Assembly: GCA_041398965.1 (NCBI GenBank)
Contig: JAWKTT010000011.1
Span: 1 to 64,000 of the forward strand
From: JAWKTT01 sp041398965
GTDB lineage: Bacteria > Planctomycetota > Planctomycetia > Planctomycetales > Planctomycetaceae
DNA length: 64,000 nt
Direction of reading: 5' to 3'
Shown here piece by piece: positions 8,271 to 17,298 of this stretch. Below the pieces are notes generated by a model. It was not told the DNA's origin. It saw only the letters and a list, made by a program, of their open reading frames with translations, and did no database searches. The position numbers and the translations under genes are program-made. How positions within the stretch are numbered: the first letter of the stretch is position 1; every line of letters starts with the position of its first letter.

Positions 8271-9251
8271 ATGGATTTCATTTCACGGAATGATGCGGGG
8301 GGCAGTAGAAGAGTTGGCGGCCTCAATCGTGGGTTTGCTTGTCGAATCGTTGGGCTGTTTCTGGTCGGAATGGTTAGTTCTAGTCAAGCAGAGGCTCCGA
8401 AATTCGATGCCACGGTGGCAACGGTCAATGGAGTTGCGATCAAGGAGTCGGAGGTACAGTTTGCCGCGTTGATTCGGGGCATTCCTGAGGCGGAACTCTC
8501 CCGGGTTCGTGAGCAACTGGTCGATCAATTGGTCTCCCAGAAGTTGATGGGTGAGTTCCTCAAGAAGCAGAAGGTTGAGGCGGCGGTCAACGAGATCGAC
8601 GACCGTCTTGCGGTCATTAACGATCAAATTCGGCAAGCTGGTCGCGAGCCAGCTGAGGTGTTTGCGAAGCTCGGATTACAGGAAAAGGATGTCCGACGTA
8701 CGCTCGCCTTACCACTTGCGTGGAAGCAATATGCCCGCAAGTCGATCACAGATGCACAGGTCGACGAGTATTTCCGGCTGCATCGTCCCCACTTTGACGG
8801 GACACGGGTGCATGCTCGACAGATCGTGTTGATTCCGAAATCGTCCGGCTCTGACGGATCGATGGGGAGCGAAGCGGAATGGAAGCAATTGGAGGAACAG
8901 CTAGCGCAGATCAGGAAGCAGATTGTCGCAAAGGAGATTTCATTCGCAGAGGCGGCCCGAAAACATTCGCAAAGTCCGACAGCGGCCCAAGGGGGAGACT
9001 TGGGGAGTTTTCCCTACGGACTACAAGTGGCAAGGGAAATTGCCGATGTCGCCTTTGCCCTGAAAGAGGGGGAGGTCTCTGAAGTGTTTCGAACTCGCTT
9101 TGGAGTGCATTTGGTTCTTGTAAGTAAAATCGAGCCGGGGCAATTCAGTCTGGGTGATGTCCGTTCCGAGTTGCTGCATGACTTAAGCGATCAACTCTGG
9201 AAGTCTGTCACCGAGGAGTTGCACAAAACGGCCAAGGTGGAACGCCGATAG
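8271..9251 (+). CDS. Peptidyl-prolyl cis-trans isomerase, SurA/PrsA-like parvulin
   Basis: The product has 326 residues from ATG 8271, preceded by a GAGGAG ribosome site five bases upstream. This site decides against the longer open frame. A secretion signal (CRIVGLFLVGMVSSSQA) leads to the mature periplasmic protein. Residues about 42-150 form a SurA-like N-terminal chaperone domain (ATVNGVAIKESEVQFAALI, QLVSQKLMGEFLKKQKV). Residues about 180-300 form a PPIC parvulin domain (HARQIVLIPKS, FAEAARKHSQSPTAAQGGDL, LKEGEVSEVFRTRFGVHLV). It likely assists folding of exported proteins. A weak promoter-like region may lie in the 350 bases upstream. Confidence 0.9.
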   Translation: MDFISRNDAGGSRRVGGLNRGFACRIVGLFLVGMVSSSQAEAPKFDATVATVNGVAIKESEVQFAALIRGIPEAELSRVREQLVDQLVSQKLMGEFLKKQKVEAAVNEIDDRLAVINDQIRQAGREPAEVFAKLGLQEKDVRRTLALPLAWKQYARKSITDAQVDEYFRLHRPHFDGTRVHARQIVLIPKSSGSDGSMGSEAEWKQLEEQLAQIRKQIVAKEISFAEAARKHSQSPTAAQGGDLGSFPYGLQVAREIADVAFALKEGEVSEVFRTRFGVHLVLVSKIEPGQFSLGDVRSELLHDLSDQLWKSVTEELHKTAKVERR

Positions 9252-9343
9252 GAGACTCGATAATTCAAGATTGCGCCGATTCGAAAGAGTATCACTGAGA
9301 GTGCTGAATCATCACTTGTGTTGGCAATTAAGGGACGTTTGAG

Positions 9344-10624
9344 ATGCAGGTTTCCAAGCATACGCTCCGGGCTGGGATGGTCGGAATGGGGATGATCTTT
9401 GACGAAACGTATCGCCCCTGTTTCGAGAAGGGACATCGTGATGGGGTCTATTCCCGAAAATTCGGTGATGTCAGCATCCCATTGGTGGCAGTTGCCACTC
9501 GAACCGGCCGTCGGGCAGCGGCGTATCATCAGAGTGCTGTTGGATCGGGTAACATTGCCGATTTCGAGCAATTCGATGGCGAGGATGCGGTTGAACGAAT
9601 GCTGAACGGAGGGGTTGACTTTGCCTGCGTCGCGACACCGGACGATCGCCACTTCAAAGCCGCGAAAGCTGTGCTTGAAAGTGGTGCCCATCTGCTGATC
9701 GAGAAGCCATCGGTCCTCTGTCTGCAAGAATTAGACGAACTCATCGCGATTGCCGAGCGCCAAGGGGTGCTCGCGAAAGTGGTCTATCATAAACTCCTCG
9801 ACCCCGATCATAAAAAACTACGGACCTTTGTTGTCGATGGCCTGTTGCAGCATGTCAATCATGGTTACTGCTCTCTGCTCGAACCGAAGCAGATCAGCGG
9901 GGCACAGTTCTCTGAGTGGATTACCGGTCGGAATCCTGGCACATATGTCGCAGTCCACTACATCAAGCTCATCGACTTTACCTTTGGCGGACGTTTGAAG
10001 ACCGTCACTGCTACTGGGCAGCGTGGCATTGTCGGCCCCGCAGACGGGACGACATGGGACAGTGTCCAGATGCGGCTCATCTATGAGTACGACTCCGGTC
10101 GCGAAGCCGCCTTCGACATTCACACCTCATGGGTGACGCCGGACAACTTCCCCGGTTATGTCGAGCAAGAGGTGCAATTCCGTTTCGACAACGGCGTGTG
10201 GAATGGTCACTCCAGAAAACGTGGCGTCGAAGTGACCGTCGAAGGGAAGTCACCGTTCGAAGTGAAGAACACGATCAATACGCATTACAACTCGTCTGCC
10301 TGGGAACCGTGGGGCGTACGGACGCAGCGGGGCTACGGCATCGAAGTGATCGAACGTTTTATCCGCGAGGTCTCGACCGTCGAATTCGGCGGGTCCGAAA
10401 AAGACCGCGACCATCGACTCACGGAGGCACGAAGCCTGAAATACAACGATCTCGCCGCCGACCGGCAAGTCGTCGCCGCAGTGCAGGCATTGGAAGCGAT
10501 CCTGGCACAATCCGCCAGCGGGGCCCCGGACGCCGTCGTCCGAGTCAATACGCCCGATGGCGGCCTCGTCCTTTACACCCCCGGTTCGGCGACTCCCCAC
10601 ATCCTGTATGGACCAAGAGTTTAG
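9344..10624 (+). CDS. Gfo/Idh/MocA family NAD(P)-dependent oxidoreductase
   Basis: The 426-residue product starts at ATG with AAGGGA upstream. The N-terminal Rossmann fold begins RAGMVGMGMIFDETYRPCFE (a GxGxI-type nucleotide-binding turn). A MocA-type catalytic region follows, with VDFACVATPDDRHFKAAKAVLESGAHLLIEKP; the EKP motif is typical. The C-terminal domain includes YVAVHYIKLIDFTFGG. Members act on sugars, inositols or related polyols in the cytoplasm. The substrate cannot be read from the sequence. The gene stands alone, with an unexplained 730-base gap downstream. Confidence 0.9.
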   Translation: MQVSKHTLRAGMVGMGMIFDETYRPCFEKGHRDGVYSRKFGDVSIPLVAVATRTGRRAAAYHQSAVGSGNIADFEQFDGEDAVERMLNGGVDFACVATPDDRHFKAAKAVLESGAHLLIEKPSVLCLQELDELIAIAERQGVLAKVVYHKLLDPDHKKLRTFVVDGLLQHVNHGYCSLLEPKQISGAQFSEWITGRNPGTYVAVHYIKLIDFTFGGRLKTVTATGQRGIVGPADGTTWDSVQMRLIYEYDSGREAAFDIHTSWVTPDNFPGYVEQEVQFRFDNGVWNGHSRKRGVEVTVEGKSPFEVKNTINTHYNSSAWEPWGVRTQRGYGIEVIERFIREVSTVEFGGSEKDRDHRLTEARSLKYNDLAADRQVVAAVQALEAILAQSASGAPDAVVRVNTPDGGLVLYTPGSATPHILYGPRV

Positions 10625-11354
10625 GGCGTCCGACATGACACTCTCGCGAACGGGTGCCGGACGGCTGCCGGTGTAGGCTTTGCCGTCCTTGAGGAATTTC
10701 GACTAGTTGTATTCGACGATTTGTCGACTGTGGAGCAGACAATCTCCAGCAACGTGGAATCGGGAGAGAGTTGGATTCGACTCGCTGCGGCAGGCAAAGT
10801 GTTTCGCTTGGAATTGCCCGCGTCGGGGGTAATCATCACGGCCAGCACCGGCTCGTCCCCGGCTGCCTCCCCCGTCGTCCCTCCGACCATGCCGACAATT
10901 GAGTCTAACTAACCCGTGAAGGCCCCCGCGTGCGATTCAGTGGTTGATGAGGCATCGGTGTCCATCGAATCGTTGGAGTCTGTCGGCTCGGTCGTATCGG
11001 ACGGCGTGACAGCTTCCCCAATTGACTCGGTGCTGAATCCCTTATTGACATCGCCTTTGTTCTGGCGACTCTTGTGAGTCTGACCGCCCCGCATGTGGAT
11101 CGGGGATACCATTTTCACTCGCTGCCCGAGGTGCATTCCGCCGTTCTGGGAGATTTTCTAATCTTCCAGACTGTAGCATCCGAAGGTTGATTGTCTTCCT
11201 TCGGAACGCGAGAATCGACCTGCGGCGATCTTGGCGTTATTGACAACAAGTTTGTCGACACTTCTCGATGCGAGCGCTCCGTCGGCCTCGTCCTTTCGGA
11301 AGCTGTCAAGCACCTTTGTTTCTTCCTCTTCCACTACGAACTCTGGCAGACTCT
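10625..11354. other. 730-base stretch with no supported gene
   Basis: Several short frames exist: a plus-strand frame near 10738-10912 reading SWIRLAAAGKVFRLELPAS, and a minus-strand 75-residue frame at 10909-11136 with a Ser/Thr/Asp-rich tail. None has a convincing start, family match or conserved motif. They may be relics. A promoter for the LutA-like gene presumably lies at the right end. Confidence 0.4.
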
Positions 11355-12110
11355 ATGCAAATTGGCCTGTTCGTCCCCTGTTACGTCGACCAACTCTATC
11401 CCGATGTCGCCATGGCGACGTTGGAATTGTTAGAGCGTTGTGGCTGCCAAGTCAGCTTTCCGGAACAGCAAACCTGCTGTGGACAGCCCCTTGCCAACAC
11501 TGGATGCTGGAGTGATGCCCGACCGTTTGCACAGCGATTTCTCGAACTTTTTCGGGAGTTCGACTACGTTGTCTGCCCGTCGGGAAGTTGCACCGCCATG
11601 GTGACCCATCATTATGATGAGTTTCTTGATGGCACCCCCGGCTTCGACGAACTCAAACAGAAGACCAAAGAACTGACGGAGTTCTTGACCGACGTCATCA
11701 ACCTGCAAGAACTCCCCAACGTCTCGTTCCCGCATAAAGTCGGGCTGCATAACAGTTGTCATGGCCTGCGAGAATTGCGGCTCGGCCAGTCGTCTGAGCG
11801 AATGCTTCCAGACTTTTCCAAAGCCCGGCAACTCCTCCAGTTGATCCCCGATATCCAATTGGTTCCACTCTCTCGCCCCGATGAGTGCTGCGGCTTTGGA
11901 GGGACGTTTGCTGTCGCTGAAGAAGCGGTCAGTTGCATGATGGGACAAGATCGCATCCACGACCACGAGTCAGCCGGTGCTGAGGTGATGACCGCCGGGG
12001 ACATGTCTTGCCTGATGCACCTTGAAGGGCTGATCCGTCGCCAAAAGAAGCCGCTCCCCGTCATGCACATCGCACAGATTCTCGCCGGTCGCCCTCTGCC
12101 AAAGTGCTGA
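11355..12110 (+). CDS. LutA/YkgE-like (Fe-S)-binding CCG-domain oxidoreductase subunit
   Basis: The product has 251 residues from ATG 11355, MQIGLFVPCYVDQLYP, the typical LutA start. Two cysteine-rich CCG domains are present: QTCCGQP (CCG at residues 41-43) and DECCGFGGTF (CCG at 178-180), with VCPSGSCTAM and LHNSCHG between. LutA works with LutB and LutC to oxidise L-lactate to pyruvate, and relatives serve glycolate oxidase or heterodisulfide reductase. No lutB or lutC lies beside it. It is therefore an orphan subunit whose partners are elsewhere or whose role differs. Confidence 0.88.
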   Translation: MQIGLFVPCYVDQLYPDVAMATLELLERCGCQVSFPEQQTCCGQPLANTGCWSDARPFAQRFLELFREFDYVVCPSGSCTAMVTHHYDEFLDGTPGFDELKQKTKELTEFLTDVINLQELPNVSFPHKVGLHNSCHGLRELRLGQSSERMLPDFSKARQLLQLIPDIQLVPLSRPDECCGFGGTFAVAEEAVSCMMGQDRIHDHESAGAEVMTAGDMSCLMHLEGLIRRQKKPLPVMHIAQILAGRPLPKC

Positions 12111-12126
12111 ATTGGCCCCAATCAAA

Positions 12127-12176
12127 GCCCCATCTTTGTAAGCTGGGAACATCACCGATTCATGCAAAGCTGGGGC
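12127..12176. terminator. Possible bidirectional terminator between lutA-like gene and lhr
   Basis: GCCCCA-T-CTTTG at 12127-12138 can pair with CAAAG-C-TGGGGC at 12165-12176, leaving a 26-base loop. It lies between convergent genes and overlaps the last codons of lhr. There is no long U-tract on either side, so the call is tentative. Confidence 0.35.
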
Positions 12177-15100
12177 GGGGGAACTTCGGCTTTGTCGGTC
12201 GTCCCAATGACGACACTTCCGGATCCTCGTGTGTCTGCAGTTCGCCGCGATCATCGCTTGCCGGGGTCGGGAGTTCATCCAGTATCGACTGAGGAATTGG
12301 AATGAGGCCGCAGGGGGTTGGCGGAGCGATGGTGGCCGCGATCAAATCCTTAAGTGTCACGGGAAAGTCTTGACGATTGACATCTTTACAGAAACTGAAT
12401 TCGCCACCTTGCCAACTGGCAACGTGGTTCCCGTTCCAAAGGACGATGCGGTTGGCGGCTGTGCCAGGGACTCGTGGGGCGTCGTTGATGACTCCCACCA
12501 GATTGAGCGGGTCGGCTGCGGAGAGCAGAACGAGTTCTCGGGCGGCATGCTGTTGGTTGCGTAACTGACGGAGTTGATGCACCGTGTCTCCCACGGCGAA
12601 CTGTTCTCCCGCCAGACCTGAGACAAACCGCCCCCCGCGAATTTGCCCTTGGGCCTCCAGTCGACGATAGACTTGCACGAGTTTCCACCAGGCGGGGGCT
12701 CCCGGCTCTCGGCGGACCAGGTCTTTGCAAACGACTCCCCAGCGACGCAGCAATTGCCATCCCCACTGCTCGGTCCGCTCCCGATCATCACTCGTCGCAG
12801 TGTCAGGTTTCGCCGCGGAGCTTTTCGTCGATGACTTCCTGTCGTGTGTGTCTTCGACTTCACGATCCTCAACATCCCGCCACACCGACCATCGCCCCGC
12901 CCCTTCAACATTGCGGCGACGTCGAACCAACCGGGCCGAGTTTCGTGAGTGACGATTTTTCGACTCGCTCTCCCCCTCCCGCACCAGTGATCGTAACCCG
13001 GCAAAGCCATCCGCTGTCGTGAGTCCTCGGGCGGTCAGTTCGCCCAGGATGCCATCGAGTTGCGTCGCCAACATGTCCGTCGAATCCAACAGGTCCGACG
13101 CAAACATCGCCCCTCGGTCCAGAAGCAGCTCCAACACCTGTTCCGCCGGGCTACTCAGTCCCATAGTCGATATCGGTTCGACATGGTCGATGAGCCAGTG
13201 CCGATCTTCTCGAAGAAACAGCGACACCGGCACCACGCGGGTGATCGATGCCATCGGAGGGCTCTTGTCGGGGTCCCGTGCTGGCGGAAAGAGTCGTCCC
13301 CAACCGACCTCACCGGTAAGACACAGTTCGTCCAACCACTTCCGTTCGTACGTCTCCATCCGCACTGGCAAGATGTCCCGTTCCCAACTCGCCGCCTGCA
13401 CATCAAGACCTTGCAACTGCCCGATGATCTCGAACAAGCCATTCGATCCGCTCGGCCGTTCGTCGCCGCAAACACCATGCAAACGAAGTAAATGCCGTGC
13501 GAACACCTCTCGCCCCACTGGCTGAATCTCCCGTCGTAACCCCGCAACCGTCAACCGATGAATGCGCGATAACAATCGCCGATGGCACCACTCGACTCCT
13601 TTCTCTGCGCCATCATCACTTTCCCCATCCCCAGGACTATGGACATCCTTGACCATCGAGCTAGCGTCTTCCGTACTCTCCTGAGACTTCGCTGGACTCG
13701 GTTGTCCGGAGTATGTATTGGCATTCGATAAGAACGGGTTCCCTTCGGGGCGAAACTGACCTCGCAGCACGACCCCTTCGCCTTCGAGTGCCTCAAGTGA
13801 CGCCGAAATATTCGACTCTTCGAGCCCTGTGAGTTCGGCCACTTCTCGCGACGTAATCGGTCCCGACGTTTCCAACAGTCCGCGAATCAATTCGGTCCGC
13901 GCCTCGGCACTCTCCCACTCTTGCCGCACGGATGGAGGGACCGTCAATGAAGATTCACAAAGTAGGTCCGGAAAGATCGCCCTCGCAGCGGGGAGTCGCT
14001 CGGCAGCGACCCATCCTTGTCGCCCACCTGACAGCGTGACCACCGTCGCCCGTCCTGTCCCGGCAAGTTGCTGCAACATTGGCGATCCCTGTGCAATGAG
14101 TGCAACCGCCTGTCTTTGGAACGAAGTCTCGCTGTTTTGCGATGTCGAAGCTCGCGCCGTTGCAGAGTCCCCAAACGGTATTGGAAGGATAATTCGCGAG
14201 AGTAACAAATCATGCAGTTCATCAGCATCTCGAATGGGGGGCGATGCTTCCATGACGACCAGTTCGATCGCAGCCGGATCGAGATGCCCGAGATCGCGGA
14301 CCGAATCAACCGTCAAAGTTCGCCGCGTCGTCGCCATCCGTGCCCGACGTTCCTGCGCCTCTCCCCCATCGAGAAACGCATAGGGATTCGCGTTCAACAA
14401 CTCGTAGGCAAAAGGAGACGGCTCTCGGGTATCACGGGCGATAAGCCGAATCTCCCCCCGCTCGATTCGCCCCAACACCTCGATGAGTCCGTCCAAATCG
14501 AGCGACTCAGAAAAGCAATCGTCGACGGTCTGCCGGACAAGCGGATGATCTGGGAGAATGTGATCCCCGGTATGCTCTTCCTGACACCCCGTCAACTTCG
14601 GAAAGACGGCAGTCAACAAGTCCTCCGACCGAAAGCGTTGCAAAGCGGGCGGGGTCTTCTTCCCGTTTCGCATGCGGTCAACCTGTAACGACCGGGTGAC
14701 GTTCCATCGCCACCGCATCGGGAAGATCGGGACATAAAGAATCGCCTGCTCCAAAAGGTTGCGCACGTTGTCGGTTCGCAGCATCGGAAACAGCGATTCG
14801 ATCGGGAAACTGTGCTGAGGACCGAGCGACAGGATGAACCCTTCATCATCAGCGGTCGCTTGCAGTTCAAAGTCGAACGATCGACAGAACCGCTTTCGCA
14901 TCGCCAGGCCCCACGCCCTGTTGATCCGCCCGCCAAAGGGGGCATGCACCACCAACTGCATCCCACCAGACTCGTCAAAAAATCGCTCGAAGACCACCTC
15001 CGTTTGCGTCGGCACGACCCGCACAGCCGCCTGCTCTGCCGCCACATACTCGATCGCCTGACGGGCAGCAAACTCCCCGCAACAGGCCTCCGCCATCAGC

Positions 15101-17262
15101 CACTTCAGCGAATTCTCCGACACCGAAAACGGTTCAGCAACGTCATGATAACTCTCTCCGTTCGCTCGCGAAGAACCCTCCACTTCTCTCAAATCCACGC
15201 GGGGGATGGGGTCGGGGAGCGACGGGGAACCCGTTGAGGTTGAGGGAGCTGCCAGCGACTTCGTCTTGCCAGCGAGAGACTCTCCCGTCTTGCGGTTCGC
15301 TTCTCGATATGTTCCGCGAACATGCTCTGCGATCTCACTCCGTAGCCGCGACACCTCTTCCGACAGTTCGACCGTTCGCCCCTGTGCTTCACCGCGCCAG
15401 AAGGGGATCGTCGGCGGGGCACCGTGAGCGTCGGACACGATGAGATCGTTCCCTCGAAGTCCCTGAATTCGCCAAGATGTGTTCCCTAAAAGAAAGATGT
15501 CTCCAGCAGAGCTTTCGACAGCGAACTCTTCATCGACCGAGCCGACGACCGTCATCTCTGGTTCGGCGACGACCCGCACATTGTCGACTTCGCCGATGGC
15601 GCCAGCGTTGTTGATCGCCGTCAGCCGTGCCCCCTTTCGGCCACGCAACTTTCCATACACATGGTCATGATGAATGAGTGCCCGATGTCGCCCCGAGCCA
15701 CCCGTTATCCCCTCGCTGAGAAAGTGAATGACCGCATCGAAATCGGATCGAGAAAGGTTGCGAAAGGGATAGGCCCGGCGGATCAATCGATACAGACTCT
15801 CGACCTCCCATTCCTGAGCGGCGACTTCAGCCACAATCTGTTGGGCGAGAATGTCCAACGGCGACTCCGGAATCGGCGTGACGTCGAGTCGCCCGTCACG
15901 GACTGCCCGGACCAACCCCATACATTCCACCAACTCGTCCCGCGTAAGGGCGAAGAGCCTTCCTTTCGGTGTTAGCCCGAGAGCGTGCCCCGACCGCCCA
16001 ATCCGCTGCAGAAACGTCCCAATCGCTCGCGGAGACCCGATCTGAATCACGAGGTCGATGTACCCGACATCGATTCCCAACTCGAGCGAAGCGGTCGCCA
16101 CCACCGCTTTCAGCGTCCCCTCTTTCAGTCGTTGCTCCGTGTCGAACCGCAACTCTTTCGCCAGTGACCCATGATGCGCCCCGACTGCGGCCTCGCCCAA
16201 AAGCTCGGTCAGTTGGAACGTCAGTCGTTCGGCCAATCGACGTGTATTAACAAAGATGAGAGTGCTCCGATGCGACTCGATCAACTCGACAATTCGCCCG
16301 TTCACCTCGGCCCATTGATCGTGAGTGCAAACCGCTCCCAATAGACTCGGTGGCACCTCGATTCCCAAATCCAAATCTCGCTGATGCCCCACATTCACAA
16401 TCGTCGGCAGCACAGCGAGCGATGGCACGGGCGTTGATTGGGAGTCCGCTGTTGCCAAGAGACCAAGACTTCCCTCCCCTGAAACCGGTTTCCGGATTGC
16501 GTCTGCATCACCACAGAAAAGAGGAGTTGGCGTGACGAGGGGCGTTGAATTCGGCGACCTGCTTTCTATTGACTCATCCACATCAAGGCTCTCGCCCCGA
16601 TGCTCTGGGATGCCAACCAGGAAAGCTCCCACGCGCTCGATCGGTTTTTGGGTCGCCGAGATGCCGATTCGTTGCAGTCGCCGCTCGGAGACTGCCGCCA
16701 AACGCTCCATCGTCACCGCAAGATGCGACCCCCGCTTGTCTCGGACGAGAGCATGTATCTCGTCGACGATGAGCGTGTCAACGGACGTCAGGACGGAACG
16801 TGCCTTCTCGGCTGTCAACATTAAGAACAGCGATTCGGGAGTGGTCACCAAGATATGCGGCGGCCTCTTGATGAGTGCCGTCCGTCGATGAGAAGGCGTG
16901 TCTCCGGTTCTTATGCCAACCGAGAGCGGTGGAATCGAGACCCCCTGTCGCTCCGCCTCTGCCAGAATCTCTCCCAACGGGACTTCGAGGTTGCGGTGCA
17001 TGTCGTTCGACAATGCCCGCAGTGGCGACACATACACCACCCGTAACTCCGCCGCCAAGGTCCCTGCGATTGCCTCCTTCAAAAGACGATCAATGACGGC
17101 GAGAAACGCCGTTAACGTCTTCCCGCTCCCAGTTGGCGCTGAAATCAGTGTGTCATCCCCTCGTGCAATGACCGGCCACCCCAACTGTTGCGGCTCCGTC
17201 TCTCCCGCGAACCGCGAGCGAAACCAGTCCTGAATGATCGGATGAAAGAGTTCCAGAGCCAT
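12160..17262 (-). CDS. lhr: Large ATP-dependent helicase Lhr
   Basis: The 1700-residue cytoplasmic superfamily 2 helicase is somewhat longer than E. coli Lhr (about 1538). Walker A SAPTGSGKT is at about residues 41-49 and the DEIH box (VDEIHALVRDKRGSH) at 167-170. SPLRALSNDM (Ia), VTTPESLFLML and the motif VI region IGRSGHALG also match. A weakly conserved insert of about 90 residues sits between the two RecA lobes (around 220-310). The long C-terminal half, containing LELGIDVGYIDLVIQIGSPRA and the Lhr winged-helix/beta-barrel region, is intact. Lhr proteins are 3'-to-5' translocases acting on DNA and RNA-DNA hybrids in repair. It lies 36 bases after the DUF4340 gene, last in a four-gene minus-strand run. 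Confidence 0.95.
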   Translation of the reverse strand: MALELFHPIIQDWFRSRFAGETEPQQLGWPVIARGDDTLISAPTGSGKTLTAFLAVIDRLLKEAIAGTLAAELRVVYVSPLRALSNDMHRNLEVPLGEILAEAERQGVSIPPLSVGIRTGDTPSHRRTALIKRPPHILVTTPESLFLMLTAEKARSVLTSVDTLIVDEIHALVRDKRGSHLAVTMERLAAVSERRLQRIGISATQKPIERVGAFLVGIPEHRGESLDVDESIESRSPNSTPLVTPTPLFCGDADAIRKPVSGEGSLGLLATADSQSTPVPSLAVLPTIVNVGHQRDLDLGIEVPPSLLGAVCTHDQWAEVNGRIVELIESHRSTLIFVNTRRLAERLTFQLTELLGEAAVGAHHGSLAKELRFDTEQRLKEGTLKAVVATASLELGIDVGYIDLVIQIGSPRAIGTFLQRIGRSGHALGLTPKGRLFALTRDELVECMGLVRAVRDGRLDVTPIPESPLDILAQQIVAEVAAQEWEVESLYRLIRRAYPFRNLSRSDFDAVIHFLSEGITGGSGRHRALIHHDHVYGKLRGRKGARLTAINNAGAIGEVDNVRVVAEPEMTVVGSVDEEFAVESSAGDIFLLGNTSWRIQGLRGNDLIVSDAHGAPPTIPFWRGEAQGRTVELSEEVSRLRSEIAEHVRGTYREANRKTGESLAGKTKSLAAPSTSTGSPSLPDPIPRVDLREVEGSSRANGESYHDVAEPFSVSENSLKWLMAEACCGEFAARQAIEYVAAEQAAVRVVPTQTEVVFERFFDESGGMQLVVHAPFGGRINRAWGLAMRKRFCRSFDFELQATADDEGFILSLGPQHSFPIESLFPMLRTDNVRNLLEQAILYVPIFPMRWRWNVTRSLQVDRMRNGKKTPPALQRFRSEDLLTAVFPKLTGCQEEHTGDHILPDHPLVRQTVDDCFSESLDLDGLIEVLGRIERGEIRLIARDTREPSPFAYELLNANPYAFLDGGEAQERRARMATTRRTLTVDSVRDLGHLDPAAIELVVMEASPPIRDADELHDLLLSRIILPIPFGDSATARASTSQNSETSFQRQAVALIAQGSPMLQQLAGTGRATVVTLSGGRQGWVAAERLPAARAIFPDLLCESSLTVPPSVRQEWESAEARTELIRGLLETSGPITSREVAELTGLEESNISASLEALEGEGVVLRGQFRPEGNPFLSNANTYSGQPSPAKSQESTEDASSMVKDVHSPGDGESDDGAEKGVEWCHRRLLSRIHRLTVAGLRREIQPVGREVFARHLLRLHGVCGDERPSGSNGLFEIIGQLQGLDVQAASWERDILPVRMETYERKWLDELCLTGEVGWGRLFPPARDPDKSPPMASITRVVPVSLFLREDRHWLIDHVEPISTMGLSSPAEQVLELLLDRGAMFASDLLDSTDMLATQLDGILGELTARGLTTADGFAGLRSLVREGESESKNRHSRNSARLVRRRRNVEGAGRWSVWRDVEDREVEDTHDRKSSTKSSAAKPDTATSDDRERTEQWGWQLLRRWGVVCKDLVRREPGAPAWWKLVQVYRRLEAQGQIRGGRFVSGLAGEQFAVGDTVHQLRQLRNQQHAARELVLLSAADPLNLVGVINDAPRVPGTAANRIVLWNGNHVASWQGGEFSFCKDVNRQDFPVTLKDLIAATIAPPTPCGLIPIPQSILDELPTPASDDRGELQTHEDPEVSSLGRPTKPKFPRPSFA

Positions 17263-17298
17263 TCATGGTCTCGGCAAGAGGAGAGGAAGGGGCGTGTA

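Noticed and set aside
12357..17233. Many frames of 60-217 residues antisense or out of frame within lhr
   Set aside because: They overlap a single strongly supported gene over its whole length and have no independent starts or domains.
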